64,000 nucleotides of DNA from positions 6,735,507-6,799,506 of the forward strand of contig OX345642.1 in assembly GCA_947044365.1 (NCBI GenBank), in the 5' to 3' direction. Positions 19,001-31,330 of this stretch are shown here, one piece after another. A program made the translations under genes and the position numbers. The stretch comes from Petrosia ficiformis. Its lineage: Eukaryota; Porifera; Demospongiae; Haplosclerida; Petrosiidae. Position 1 is the first letter of the stretch, and each line of letters opens with the position of its first letter. The notes under the pieces were generated by a model. The model ran no database searches. It was not told the origin of the DNA and saw only the letters and a program-made list of their open reading frames with translations.

Positions 19001-22000
19001 TAATGTTTACGAGTTTCTCAAAAACAGACTAAGTAAGTCTGCACCTTTCTGGTCAAAACATATCCCTCCAATACTAAAAGGTCTCTCTACCGGCCCTACT
19101 ATAAATGAACATGTTACTTAAGGTCAATTACTATTACTATTACCTCAACATTGAGATTGTATATTACTATTACTAGACTGTCTATTACTATTACTAGTAC
19201 CTCAGTTATTTGAAACATGTAATCTTTACTATTAGTATTATATACTATTATTACCCCACGTCTGATCCTAAGGGTGTCCAGAATAGTTGGGTTCCACTAG
19301 ATACAAACATGCAAAAAGTTAAATACGATGAGACAATCCCTATTATACTATGGTATGTAATCTATATATGCATTGTAGGTCTGTGTTCCCTTGCGGTGAT
19401 GAAATGGTTGCCATTATTGATGACAGAGAAGATGTATGGGGTCCTTGTCCTAATCTTGTACATGTGAAACCTTATGTATTTTTTTCTGGGACATCAGACA
19501 TCAATGCTCCTCCTCGTCATTATTCACGTCGTCCTAACTCACACAAGCTTCCACATAAACCACTGCCTTATGAAGAACAGAAGTTAGCAACGAAAGAAGG
19601 TGAGAAAGAGATATAATCTCTGAATAATCCATCCATTGACCTACAATCCATTGATTATTACTAAAGGTCATTCATGTTCACCATGACCTTAGAAAAATGT
19701 TCATAACTTCAGTTTGGAATGACCAACAATATTTTTACTTGCACCATTTTCAAATAGTTATCCTTCCAGTTATTATTATTCCAGCTACAGTATTAACCTT
19801 ATAACATTAAACTATACGCCATAGTATATATAACGTCATTACAACGTCGTTTTGAAGTCATTGTAAATGTGAACAGTCTTTAGTAATTATACCGTTGTAA
19901 TGATTATTACAGTCTGTCTGTGTTTCCTCTTATCATTATTATCTATCCATACTTACTAATCCATCTGCATCTATCTTATTCATTGAAGAACTACTGACTG
20001 ATAGCATATTTAGTGAATGGATATTTTGACATTGAAGATATCAGACAGTGTTCTGCCCCACACTGGTCGGGAATAACCACCACTCAGCATGAATTAACCA
20101 CCTCTCAGATAATACATATATAGGCTACTGAGACAGAATTAAGTATAAATTGAAAACAGCACTAAATGCAATGTAGAATCCAACCATCACTCTAAATATC
20201 CTGGGCAGAATACTGAGTCTCTCTCTATATACATGTAATTAAGGACAACAGAGTTTTGGGAGATTTTATTGAGTTCATACATAACTATGCACTCACTGGG
20301 TACATTGATGTACATGTATAACAATAATCCATTCTTCTCATTGGTGTTGAATTTATATGATCTATCCATCAAGTGTCCTTTTTCATTTTTTAGAACAAAA
20401 TGTTGGAAGTAGCATACCAGTTACTGTTTCATCCTCCATGCCAAAAAGTGATAATATCACTAATGACAATACTAATAATAGTAATAACAAAAAGTATCAT
20501 GTACTAGTTGATGGTGAACCAAGCTCAAGCAGCTCAGATAGTAGTAGTGATAGTTCATCAAGTGACAGTAGTAGCAGTGAAGAAAGTGATGGAGAAGAAG
20601 CAGCAAAAGGAAAAGTTGATAAGAAAGATGTGTCGAAAAAAGGTATTTGATGTAAAACATTTTTTATTGTAATTGCAGACTAGGTTTGGGCAATAATTCA
20701 ATATATCACACACATCGCAATATTAATTCATTGTAATAACATATCACATGATTTTGGTCTGCCAATATTATTGTCTACTGCAAAAATATATCCAGTTGAA
20801 AAACACTATAACACTTAAATCTTTAGCTGTATGCTCTCAAGACAAGGATCAGGAATTGTCATATTTTTTTTAAAATGAATATATTTTTGCTGTCATATAC
20901 AGTATCATTGAGTGGTTGCAATAATCACAAGTCACCTTTAGGCGAAATTTAATTTTCATAATCGCCCAATCCTATAATGCAGACAACTTTTGCTAGATGT
21001 TATTTTGAGCACTGCCTATAGAAGTTCTAGGCTAGAACTGTTGCGTACAGTACTTCATTTTAACAATCGAAGATAACTCTCAATAGTTGATTATCTAATA
21101 GCTAATCAACCCTTATTTAAATTGCAAGACAATTAATGATATTTGGGGAGTAATTATAATTCCAATCATTAATCCTAATCATTAGTTATTATTACAATTC
21201 ATCTATATAGTACTTGTAATTTGTTCTAATGATTAGGATCTGATCCAGATGTAGTGTAGTGTAATGTAGTGAATATATGAATGGGCGGATATCTGTTGCA
21301 GCCTTAGTGTGCTTACATGTACATCCATGGGTGTGGAAACATTGAGCCAACTACAAGATATTTTGATCTATTTTCACCACTATTGTCCTACTCGCCAACA
21401 TATACTTTGTATACAGCTCAGTATCAATTTACTGGACATTCACTAGAGTTGTCTTGTATGAATGGCTGTTTCCACACCACTGCGTGTAACTGTATAATTA
21501 TGTAAATGTTTTCTTTAGAGACTCCAATGGAAACTAATCAAGTGAGTCTTATTTCTGATCATCATGCTAATGAAAAGATGACATCTTCATCTTCTTCAAA
21601 TGTCACTCAAGAACCTCCTTCTGAAGTTTGTAAAAGTAAAGAGCCACGTAAGTTGAAGATCAAAGATCCAGATGATTTTTTATTGCACATGGCAAAGATC
21701 TTAACTCGAATTCACAACACATTTTATAAAGAATATGACTTGAAACAGAAGAAACATGACGAAGAAATCAGGAGACATGAAACAATGACAAGTAAGACAT
21801 CGAATGATATCCAGACCCCAGATCTAAAGGTGATTATTCCTAAATTACGAAAGTCTGTTTTCTTAAACAAGAATCTCCTATTTACTGGTGTTATACCAAT
21901 GGGGGTACCAATAGCAAGAAGCAGAGAATTAAATACGGCCAGAGCTTTTGGTGCTACTGTGCACACAAACCTTGTGCATGGTCTTACTAGCAAGAACCCC

Positions 22001-22801
22001 GAGAAACGTTCTAAAGCTACTACTCACCTCATTGTTGGTAGACCAGGTACTAATAAATACAAACAAGCCAGGAAAGTAAGTGAAATAAAGATCGTTAGTC
22101 CACGCTGGTTTTGGAATTCTGCTGAGCGGTGGGAATTGGAGCCAGAGGACAAATACTTTCCTAATTTTTTAGAAAGAGATGACGGTGGTATTACTAAAAT
22201 GAAGAAAGGCATACCGGTATCAGAAGGGATAAAGGTTGATGTTGATAAGATAAAGGAGAAAAATGATTTACAGGCAGGTGATAAAACAAAAAGTCTCTCT
22301 GAAACTGCTCAACTGGTACACCCAGGTCAATCTACTCAATTACTATCTGATACCAAATCAGAAACATCTGATATAAGACTCCCACCTGTGGAAGTTGATA
22401 TGTATGCAGATGTTGAACATCGCATTGACAAATCTGTTAACATGGATGTCAATAGACAACATGCGTTATTACAAAGAACCTTTTCGGTTTCGAGCGAAGA
22501 ACTAGAAAAAATGGAAGCTGAGGTTGACGCTGAACTAGCCAGTGATGAAGAAGACGATGAAGAGGAAAATGATCAACATGGTAGAGAAATGATTGGTAGT
22601 TTTACAGAACCTATAGCCGACGAAGAAGAGTCCTTTGATGCTTATTTGGGACTGGAAGAACCGAAATATACTATATCAAGTCGAAAGAGAAAGCATGTTG
22701 AAATAGAGGGATCCAGCAACTCAACCTCCATTGATGAAGGCGAGAGCAGTGATTCAAGTGATAGTGAAGATGAGCTGGCTCAGTTACTTGCATCACAATA
22801 A
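16001..22801 (+). CDS. CTDP1: RNA polymerase II CTD phosphatase FCP1
   Basis: Mg-dependent Ser/Thr phosphatase that dephosphorylates the Pol II CTD for recycling. Exons: 16001-16212, 16263-16349, 16625-16697, 16881-17009, 18226-18467, 19379-19599, 20394-20642, 21519-22801, giving 831 aa. The N-terminus has a biotinyl/lipoyl-like fold (VSLQVVVGERVRKGSLL) and a CAICGLNL zinc-type pair. The DxDxT catalytic signature VDLDQTLVHTS starts near residue 147, and the second acid motif is AIIDDREDVWG. A Ser/Asp/Glu-rich linker is encoded by exon 7. A BRCT domain lies at about residues 518-615 (FTGVIPMG..VSPRWFWNSAERW). The tail is acidic (SSDSSDSEDELAQLL), like the TFIIF-binding tail of human FCP1. Introns hold an 80-90 bp satellite and two small elements. 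AATAAA at 23210 may end the transcript. Confidence 0.95.
17067..17216. mobile_element. MITE family B copy (short, degenerate)
   Basis: Begins TAGTGTTGTTTCAGCATC and ends CTAAAACAACACTA, matching the inverted ends of the 281-bp copy at 37000-37281. It is shortened inside and lies in CTDP1 intron 4. Confidence 0.6.
17225..18155. repeat. Satellite of 75-85 bp units with inverted segments, CTDP1 intron 4
   Basis: About ten copies of a unit containing ATGCCTGTACATGTGTATCT, then ATCTATAATATACGTATGTA. At about 17842-17903 and 18088-18155 the array contains segments in the opposite orientation, so the tract can form long hairpins. Stop-free frames here are repeat artefacts. Confidence 0.85.
19660..19735. 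repeat. Dispersed repeat D, copy 1
   Basis: AAGGTCATTCATGTTCACCATGACCTTAG.. is present in inverted orientation at 41985-42055 in an SLC6 intron. A related fragment may lie near 31680-31725. Confidence 0.55.
20047..20215. mobile_element. MITE family A copy 2
   Basis: Starts CAGTGTTCTGCCCCACACTGG and ends ATCCTGGGCAGAATACTG, i.e. near-perfect terminal inverted repeats. It sits in the CTDP1 intron between exons 6 and 7. There is no coding capacity. Confidence 0.85.
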
Positions 22802-23880
22802 TCTCTATCTATAAATATAACTGTACTTATGTGACACCATCTGAGGGGACTTCTTTGGCTTTGGCTGTTGCAATTACATTTGTTTCTAGAAACAGTAACT
22901 ATTTTTCTCTTCCTAGATATCCAATGTAGTTGGCTGCCTACATTTATTGTGGGAAAGTCCCATACATGTACACACACACACACACACACACACACGCACG
23001 CACACAAGACCCATACTTCCCACTGGTCATTCATTCAAATACATACATGATTCTTCTCTTTCCATCTCTAAAGTATCATCACACTTTGTATTTTTATTTA
23101 CACATACATGTGGAATGACTATTTTTAATCTTAATTTATGTATGTATTGTACAGGTACATGTATGGAAATGTAATGCTCAGAGAGCTTATATGAAATATT
23201 AACATTTATAATAAATTTAGTAATATTATATAATATAAAGTACGAGATAAAGTACGAGAGATGAGAGTAAAAGTATCTATGTACACAAGTAGAGATGTAA
23301 AATTTTAGTTTGATTTAGTTCTTACTAAATGAGGATTATATTGGCTGTTGTATCTGTAAGGAAGATGGTAGTGGTTTGTAAAATGTTGAGCTGAATTTGG
23401 AATCCAGGAAAAGCAAACACTAATATAGTTTTTAGCTAGAAAGGAAGGTTCATGTGGAAGTTTTGTTTACATTATCAAAATTAATTATGAAAAATGTATT
23501 GGCACTGCCACCTTGGTGGAGTGTTTAATAACCAGGTCTAGCTCTCAAATTTTTATAAGACTTGGTAGTCTATCTTGTGTAAATAATTTAGTGGAAAAAC
23601 ATCAAAATACCAGAAATGCAACCAGAAATGCTAGGTGTGGTGTAATTATGCAAAAAAATGTACTTATGGTAACAAGAGTATATAATAGAGAAGGAGAGTA
23701 TCCCACTAGTAGCAAAACCCTGCAAAAAAGTACTTGAGTTGAGAAGATGGTGAAAAGTATGTGCTAGACTACAAGGCCACAAGCATGTTAATGATGTGAA
23801 TAGTGACGTGTAGAAAGATGCGCTTACATACAAGAATGGCAGAGCTCAAGAGAGATATTTTATATGAAGATAGGTTATGA
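22802..23880. other. Intergenic, CTDP1 3' side
   Basis: No gene recognised. It contains a (CA)n tract at 22972-23006 and the likely CTDP1 poly(A) signal at 23210. Short frames between 23500 and 23840 on both strands show no family resemblance or splice support. Confidence 0.5.
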
Positions 23881-24120
23881 TTAGTAACTGCTTGCTTCTA
23901 GTAATGTTGGTGCACAAAGTGAATCCCAACTCTTGAGATTGCCAGATTCCTTCGCAACCTTCTAGAGAGGGGCCACAAATCCTGAAGTTTTGAGAACCTT
24001 TGATGGTGGAAGATCACCTTCCCTAATTGCAGGGTGCTTAGAACCAGCAACACGACTTGATAAACGAGGCGAACGCTGCATAGATGGGATCCGTGATGGT
24101 GTGGTTGCTGCATCATCCAT
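23881..24120 (-). pseudogene. Small ORF interrupted by an in-frame TAG
   Basis: From ATG at 24120 the frame reads MDDAATTPSRIPSMQRSPR onward to ..KTSGFVAPL and a TAG at 23962. It then stays open in the same frame for 26 codons, starting KVAKESGNLKSWDSLCAPT and ending LLEASSY before a TAA at 23881-23883. Both parts have protein-like composition, unlike the flanking AT-rich DNA. Options are a 52-aa protein with a decayed tail, a recent pseudogene, a first exon whose donor lies before the TAG, or stop readthrough. The family is not recognised. Confidence 0.35.
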
Positions 24121-24268
24121 CTTTGTTTACAATGTGGTCACATAGTGCCTCAACGCCTATTTAACACGTGATGATTACATCATGAATATCATTATAAAGG
24201 TCATGTACTTTTCGCAGGGGTCGTGCTACACATTTATACGAAAGTGTGATACTCTCCCTCTCTTTCTA

Positions 24269-25108
24269 TTATGTACTCAGGTAGTGATGGCAATGATAAG
24301 AATTGGCAGAATATGTGCTTATGAGGTAAGCATTACATAAACATCTCGTTTCCCAAAAGCATGATATAATATTCAATCACAAACAGTATTACATACCTTC
24401 CTGGGATATCTTCAATTGGCTTTGAAGTGGTTTTATCTTCCATTCCATAATGTCTTCTTAAAAGAGCCTCACTCTTTGCTCGCTCTCTCTTCTCTCTTCT
24501 GTTTCTCTCCTCTCTTAGTTCTTGTAATTTTTTCTGTTTCTCTTTCTTGTCTTTCTTTCTTCTCTTCTTGTGTTTGTGTGACTTCTTCTCAGGAATGTGT
24601 TCACAGTCTTGTTGAAGAGAAGGATGAGAAACAGAAGATGAAGGAGGAGGAGGAGGAAGGTCCAAAGGTGTACATTTCTTCTTCATTTTTAGATATGTTT
24701 TCATGTCATCCAGAGGATCAGTTAAGCTTCTCTTTTCACCACTGTATGATAAATTGATGAATAAATTAAACACATACAGTACAGATGTGACCATAGATAT
24801 GAAATGGGGTCATTTAAAAACACACATACATTCCCATAATGTGTTGTACATACAAATACCTTTTGTCAGTCTTAGACTTCTTCAAATACCATGGTTGTGA
24901 TGAAGAACCTATTTGAAGTTTTGATGTAAAGATAATTATTTTAAACTATCGTATGATTTACTTTCTTTATCTACCAAGTAAGTTAATATTCCTACTTTCT
25001 TCTCCCATTTTTCTTGTTCGGCTTTCTTCTCAGCTTCGTGTTCACTGTTAACAGCTCCTTCTAATCCTATCTGAGAGAAGTACATGTACATGATAATACT
25101 GAGATGAG

Positions 25109-25139
<31 letters not shown>

Positions 25140-26169
25140 CACCTGAGGCAAATGAAAAATGAAAAAATGAGTTGCCTCAGGTGGGATTCGAACCCACATG
25201 TACGTGTATATGTAGATATGATAATGTATATTATGTATATATAATGTTGATTACTGTATTTTAGTGAAACTAAAACTCTTTTAGTAAGCCTAATATTATT
25301 TTATTTAATTAACTATAACTAAAATTATGAAAACACCGTCATACTATAACTAAAAGTGGTCATTATTGTCAAACTAAACAACATTATAGTGTATAGTTTA
25401 ATGTCATAAGGTTAATATATGATTATACTGTAACTCAATGGGTAAGTAGGTTGATGTATAGAATATACATTGCACAAACCACAAGTACACGAACACTTAA
25501 GCACATGTGATATATGCAAGTAGCGTATCAAAAGAGTACATGAACTTTATATAAAGAATGTATATGTATGTACATAGACTACATACATGTACATTGGCAT
25601 CATTATATACATGTACATGTAATCCACATACCCCAGTCTTCAAGTCACTAAAAAAGTTGATATGTTGAGAAGAATCTTCCTTTATTGGTTCCTGTTGCTC
25701 TGCTTTTCTCTTCCTTTCTCCTCTTTTAATGTCACCATCACTGTTACCACGGGAGCGCTTTCTCATGAACTCAATTCTGGCTTCTTGTTCCTATAGGCGG
25801 TTTCTTCATGAACATTATTCATAAATACATTCTTATATACTTATATATAATTATACATATCTACATGTGTGTACAATTAATTATTGTATTATGTATATAT
25901 AGAGATGTATACATACACAATTCCCATAATATACAGTATGTATGTACGCAGTGTTCTGCCCATACTGGTCAGGAATAACCACCACTCAGCATGAATTAAC
26001 CACCACTCAGATAAATTAACCACCTCTCAGATAATACATATATAGGCTATTGAGACAGTATTAAGTATATACTGGATAAACAGCACTAAATGCATGTACA
26101 ATCCAACCACCACTCTAAACATCCTGGGCAGAACACTATTTATATAAATACTTATTCAGGTGTTATAAT

Positions 26170-26246
<77 letters not shown>

Positions 26247-26437
26247 ACAATGTCTTACAGCCAGAGCAGCTCTTCGGGCCAGTTCTTCCTCTTTAGCTTT
26301 CGCCTCTGCTTCATCTTTTCTTACTTTTTGTACATTTGTCCGACTTAGTACATGCCAACTATACAAAAGAAACGATATTTATATGATGAATGGGTATTCT
26401 TTAGAGAAACCAACCTTTTCTTTGGCAAAATGTTCAT
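24269..26437 (-). CDS. LENG1: LENG1-like coiled-coil protein
   Basis: Conserved eukaryotic protein related to leukocyte receptor cluster member 1. Its N-terminal domain resembles CIR-type co-repressor regions, and nuclear/spliceosome association is reported for the family, but the molecular role is poorly known. Exons: 26415-26437, 26259-26358, 25632-25790, 24962-25070, 24860-24908, 24397-24741, and tentatively 24269-24317. They give 277 aa (human 264). The N-terminal signature MNILPKKSWHVLSRTNVQKVR matches the family (MNILPKKSWHVR), as do EQEARIEFMRKR, KKVGILTYLV and the basic helix REERNRREKRERAKSEALL. The last exon is weak: its acceptor has a poor pyrimidine tract and its sequence only loosely resembles the family tail. 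Introns contain a TA microsatellite, a MITE and a tRNA-like fragment. Confidence 0.88.
25107..25200 (-). other. tRNA-derived fragment (T-arm plus acceptor side) next to (GAAA)n
   Basis: On the minus strand GTGGGTTCGAATCCCAC is a perfect tRNA T-arm/B-box, followed by CTGAGGCAA as the 3' acceptor side. No matching D-arm is present, so it is a SINE-like or tRNA remnant. CACCTGAGGCA and TGCCTCAGGTG also form a stem-loop at 25140-25184. Confidence 0.5.
25245..25390. mobile_element. MITE family B copy (internal deletion)
   Basis: Contains AGTGAAACTAAAACTCTTTTAGTAAGCC and ends near GTCAAACTAAACAACATTATA, matching the interior and one end of the 37000-37281 copy. It is in a LENG1 intron, followed at 25386-25437 by a copy of dispersed repeat C. 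Confidence 0.5.
25950..26138. mobile_element. MITE family A, best copy
   Basis: 189 bp bounded by AGTGTTCTGCCCA and TGGGCAGAACACT, perfect 13-bp terminal inverted repeats. Inside is a tandem triplication of a CCACCACTCAG-type motif, and no ORF. It lies in LENG1 intron 2. This copy best defines the family ends. Confidence 0.9.
26172..26242. repeat. (TA)n microsatellite
   Basis: About 35 uninterrupted TA dinucleotides a few bases from the LENG1 exon 2 donor. Confidence 0.95.
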
Positions 26438-26645
26438 GGCGGGTGTGGTATGTGGGCGTGGTTTCTAAAATTACGCCACACCCACTTACAATCAGGTCTA
26501 ATTAATGCCCCTCAGGGTCACGTCGACAAAGAACCTTTTGTATCTTTGTTTAAATCCAATCACATCCTCCTTTCTAACCACTCATAAACTCTTCAGTTAG
26601 TCTAAGAGAGAACAGAAGAAGTATATATAACCATTTTGAATAGTA
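26438..26645. promoter_or_regulatory. Divergent promoter interval LENG1 / SSR1
   Basis: 208 bp between the two start codons. It includes the imperfect inverted repeat TGTGGGCGTGG..ACGCCACACCCAC at about 26452-26486, a pair of opposed GC/CACCC-like boxes. A promoter role for both genes is inferred from position. Confidence 0.55.
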
Positions 26646-29600
26646 ATGGCACGGATATTTCAGAGAATTACAACTATATTACTCATTGGATTAGTACTAA
26701 CACCTTTACTACATTTTCCAGGTCAGCTTGTAATTTAACTACATTTTTCACTGTGGTCAATGATGTCTGTGGCATTTGGACTGAGTCACTACTATGCATT
26801 GCTTTGCTATGACTATCACATCCATTGACTGGTCACAGTAGTTTTTACTTGTGTATGTTAGTGCGTGTGTGTAGTTTGAGTGACGGGGACACGTTCCTGG
26901 ACTCACAAACTGATGCTAGTAGTATATCAGTGATTCAAACATAAAATCTGAGGCCATTAATAGTGATGAACTAATAAATGTATTATTTTGTATTGGCCAT
27001 CGTCTTTAGCATCTGTATCTTTTGGAATTGAGTGATGTACCAGATATTGTAATGAATAATGATACTTATTGGGCCAGAACGGATCCTGTCTTTACTATCA
27101 GGATATTCGTTCACAATAGCGGTTGGGTACTCGGACAATTGCTCTAACAATTCATGACTTGTTTGCACTAAAATATACAGTATTACCTCACCTTTTGCTG
27201 TAATCAACTGCAATAGATGTTTATACAAGCAGCATTGGTGTTTGTACAGATGTTCTGCACTCTACAAGCTGGTAACACAGAGCAAGACATTTATCAACTG
27301 CCATTTTATTGCAATTTTCAATTTCACGTGTTTGGTTTCTCTGCATGTGCAAGAAACAGATCTGGATGTTCAGTTCACGGATAATTATTCGATAATCGGG
27401 TGTCTGTTCCACTCCTAATACTAATAATTTCATTTCTTATAAATATGGTAAGGTGAGCCACTTCTGTTACAAATTTTATGAGAATCCCAGAAGCACCACG
27501 TGTACATGTATCACCAAAGATAAACTACTTTTTGTTTTTACTGGCTATAAAAGACTACTGTTAATCAATACATACAAGTTATTAAGTTACAGTATATTTA
27601 TGTATTAACCTTATGACATTAAACTATACACTATAGTGCATATAAGTTATTGAGTTACAGTATAATTAAACTATACACTATAGTACATATAAATTATTGA
27701 GTTACAGTATAATCATGTATTAACCTTATGACATTAAACTATACACTATAGTACATATAAGTTATTGAGTTACAGTATAATCATGTATTAACCTTATGAC
27801 ATTAAACTATACACTATATTACATATAAGTTATTAAGTTACAGTATAATCATGTATTAACCTTATGACATTAAACTATACATTATATTACATGTACATAA
27901 TTATAAAGTCATCTTTGAGCTCATCATACATGTAGACATGAACAGACTGACTGTCTATTGATAATATTTATTTATTAGGTTCATCACTGGTACAGGCAGA
28001 TGATACAGCTGTAGGTGAGGATGAGATAGATGAAGATGAAGAGGAGGATGATGTAACAGTCAGTGAGGAAGACGAGGAAGATGAAGATGAAGATGAAGAA
28101 ACAGTAACTTTACCAGATACAGAGGAGGGATTACGAACAGTACAGGTATGAGTGTTACTATATTTGTGAAACACACACTAAAGAAGTGTTGTCTTAATAT
28201 TTGTTATTTTAATCGATTGACAGGCAAATCTCAACCAAATCCACTGAAATGCACTATTCTTTATAATGCCCTTTTTACTACATGTACATGTACATGTACA
28301 GTACATGTGCCCTTTGTTTATGATCTCTTGTATACAAGACAGCAACTCACCCATTCAATGTCACACACTGCTTCATGTACAGAAGTCCTTTGTTTACTAT
28401 ATAATGCTCTTGTTACTACATGTACATGTACATGTGCTCTTTGTTTATCATCTCTTGTATACAAGACAGAAACTCACCCATTCAATGTCACACACTGCTT
28501 CATGTACAGAAGTTCTTTGTTTACTATAATTATAATATTATCACAATAGTGTTAACTGATAATGACAACTAATAGCACTTTTGTGTCATGATTATAGGCT
28601 AATTGAATTATTACTTGGCATTAGTATACATGTATTTACATTTATGTACATGTATGTACATGTAATTATGTATAATTGTGCATATACATGGATGTACATG
28701 TATGTACATGTAATTATGTATAATTATGTATATACATGTGTACATACATGTACATATTTTACATGTAATTAGGACACAGGAGATGACGATGATGAGGATG
28801 AGGAAGAAGAAGAGGAAGATTTGATTGGTCCTTCATCAGATGCAAAAACTATTGTTATTTTTACAAACAGAGAAACAGACAGTAAGTTATTGTTTCATAT
28901 TCTGCGTATGAATAAATGAACTAGTACATGCATAGGTATGAATGAACTACAGTGTAGTACATGTACGTGTATTAATGAACTACAATATACTACTTGTATG
29001 AGTGAACTAGTACATGTATGAATGAACTACAGTGTAGTACATGTACGTGTATTAATGAACTACAATGTACTACTTGTATGAGTGAACTAGTACATGTATG
29101 AATGAACTACAGTGTAGTACATGTACGTGTATTAATGAACTACAATATACTACTTGTATGAGTGAACTAGTACATGTATGAATGAACTACAGTGTAGTAC
29201 ATGTACGTGTATTAATGAACTACAATATACTACTTGTATGAGTGAACTAGTACATGTATGAATGAACTACAGTGTAGTACATGTACGTGTATTATTGAAT
29301 TACAATATACTACTTGTATGAGTGAACTAGTACATGTATGAATGAACTACAGTGTAGTACATGTACATGTACGTGTATTATTGAATTACAATATACTACT
29401 TGTATGAGTGAACTAGTACATGTATGAATGAACTATGAATGAACTATGAATAGACATTTAATAATGATGTTTCTATGGTAACCAGGTTTAATTGCTGGTG
29501 AAGTGGTCAATTCTCTCATTGGTTTTACGAACATTGGTAAAACTGACTTCATAGTTACTGGAATTGAAGCATCATTAAGGTGAATGAATGTATACTTCAA

Positions 29601-31330
29601 ATCGCATATACATGTAATGTAGTTTAGGTTGGCTAATGATCTTATAAGTAGTTTTACATGCATACACATTACATTCATCATAACCTGTTATTATTTCATT
29701 TTCACTTCAGATATCCCCAAGACTTCAGCTACTATATCCAAAATGTGAGTCATCTAATGTGTTTTGTTTGTCTTTAGTGTTGACACATTTCTATATTTCT
29801 TCTACAGTTCTCTATGGTGTATTATGAATTATACATTCCTCCAGAGACTGAGGTAACAATATATCTTATACAATGGTGCATGGGCGATTGCCATAACTGC
29901 CTCTAACCAGTTCTATATCCTATACATAAACTACCTATACATGGTGTAGACTACATGTACATGTACATCTTGGTAGCACGATATGAACATATAAACTACA
30001 TTGTGAAGACTATATACATGTATACATGTCTCTATATTACTATAGGCTTCATTTGTGTATAGTTTCAAACCAAGCGATACACTTTATGCTCGTCCTTTTG
30101 GTCTTGTAATGAACTTGTACTATAAAGATGATGTGAGTATTTGTTAAGTGAGAGACAAAGAGAGAGATTTATTATTTCATTTTTCTCTATATTACAGGAG
30201 GGCAACGAATTCAGAGATTCAGTTTTCAATAATACTGTTAATATAGTAGAAATTGAAGAAGGTTTTGATGCAGAAACGTTAGTCTAAAGTGTAAATGCAT
30301 ACATCATATATGCATTGATTGATCTAGGTTTCATGCATGGTTTATCATTTATCAATCTATTATGTCGGTCTCTCTCTCTCTCTCTCTCTTTCTCTCTTTC
30401 TCTCTCAGATTCTTTATGTATATATTCATGGCTTCAGGACTATGTCTATTAATGTTTGTCGTACATTATGTATGGACAACATTCAGAAGGGTATGTGTTT
30501 AATAAGATGTTACATCTTAAGCACAGTACATTAACCTACATGTACATGTACAGTGCTGTACTGTAACACTTAATGGTACTTAAGTCGTTACAACCTCTTA
30601 TATCTTAAGTACAGTAATTAACCTAATGGTACATGTACAGAGCTGTACTGTAACACTTAATGGTACTTACATGTAAGTTGTTACAGCCTCTTATATCATC
30701 TTAAGTACAGTAATTAACCTAATGGTACATGTACAGAGCTGTACTGTAACACTTAATGGTACTTACATGTAAGTTGTTACAGCCTCTCTATCATCTTAAG
30801 CACAGTACATTAACCTAATGGTACATGTACAGAGCTGTACTGTAACACTTAATGGTACTTACATGCAAGTTGTTACAGCCTCTTATATCTTAAGCACAGT
30901 ACATTAACCTAATGGTACAGTGTGCAAGCTTACTTTTTCATTTGTGTTTAGGGTGGTCGTCCTACGCTAAAGAAATCAACACCTGTGGAAGTTGGAACAC
31001 AACGCAAGAAGAACAATGTAGATTATAGTTGGATACCAGAGGGCTCTCTTCCTAGTGAGTGTGTACATTACTAAGACAGTGTACTGTACTAATGTATAGC
31101 TTATGGATGTAGCTGCAATAAGTATAATTTAACTAAAGAATTTTTAATTGTCTGAGCCAATGACTAAAGTGATCATCAACATAATTATTATAATGATGCA
31201 CATGTCTTGTGTAGGTAGGTAGTGCCTCTTGTCATATTTTTTTCTTCTTGTAGAAAAAAGTCCTCGAAATCAGTCATCTCCTCGCAACAAACAGAAGTCA
31301 AAACCTTTGAGTACTCCCAGCGTGGACTAG
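26646..31330 (+). CDS. SSR1: Translocon-associated protein subunit alpha
   Basis: Single-pass ER membrane subunit of the TRAP complex that assists Sec61 translocation. Exons: 26646-26721, 27979-28145, 28773-28881, 29486-29579, 29711-29744, 29808-29852, 30046-30132, 30198-30277, 30409-30490, 30952-31054, 31254-31330. All are phase-consistent and give 317 aa (human about 286). A signal peptide spans residues 1-26, then a long Glu/Asp-rich lumenal segment, a beta-sandwich domain (VGFTNxG-like GFTNIGKTDF, RYPQDFSYYIQN, YARPFGLVMNLYYKD, DSVFNNTVNIVE), one TM segment (MYIFMASGLCLLMFVVHYV) and a basic cytosolic tail with DYSWIPEG. The acidic region is longer than in vertebrates. Most of the gene length is satellite-filled introns. 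Confidence 0.95.
27580..27900 (+). repeat. Dispersed repeat C, tandem cluster
   Basis: About four copies of a 65-68 bp unit, GTTACAGTATAATCATGTAT then TAACCTTATGACATTAAACT and ATACACTATAGT. Single copies occur elsewhere, mostly in the other orientation, at 25386-25437, 31556-31606, 41857-41903 and 40583-40620, with a fragment near 19795. It is therefore a dispersed element that has been amplified locally in SSR1 intron 1. Confidence 0.75.
28255..28530 (+). repeat. Tandem duplication of about 140 bp, SSR1 intron 2
   Basis: Two near-identical copies containing GATCTCTTGTATACAAGACA (28321 and 28449, the latter CATCTC..) and CATTCAATGTCACACACTGC. There is no gene. Confidence 0.85.
28925..29445 (+). 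repeat. Minisatellite of about 80 bp, SSR1 intron 3
   Basis: Six to seven copies of a unit containing ATGAATGAACTACAGTGTAG, TACATGTACGTGTATTAATG and TATGAGTGAACTAGTACATG. The unit itself is built of decayed GAACTA half-repeats. Confidence 0.9.
30530..30930 (+). repeat. Minisatellite of about 120 bp, SSR1 intron 9
   Basis: Four copies of a unit containing TGTACTGTAACACTTAATGG and CTTAAGCACAGTACATTAAC. It contains many AGTACAG/CTGTACT inverted pairs. Confidence 0.85.

Noticed and set aside
23513..23833. Possible genes on either strand
   Set aside because: Overlapping short frames with no recognisable motif, no splice pattern and ordinary intergenic composition.
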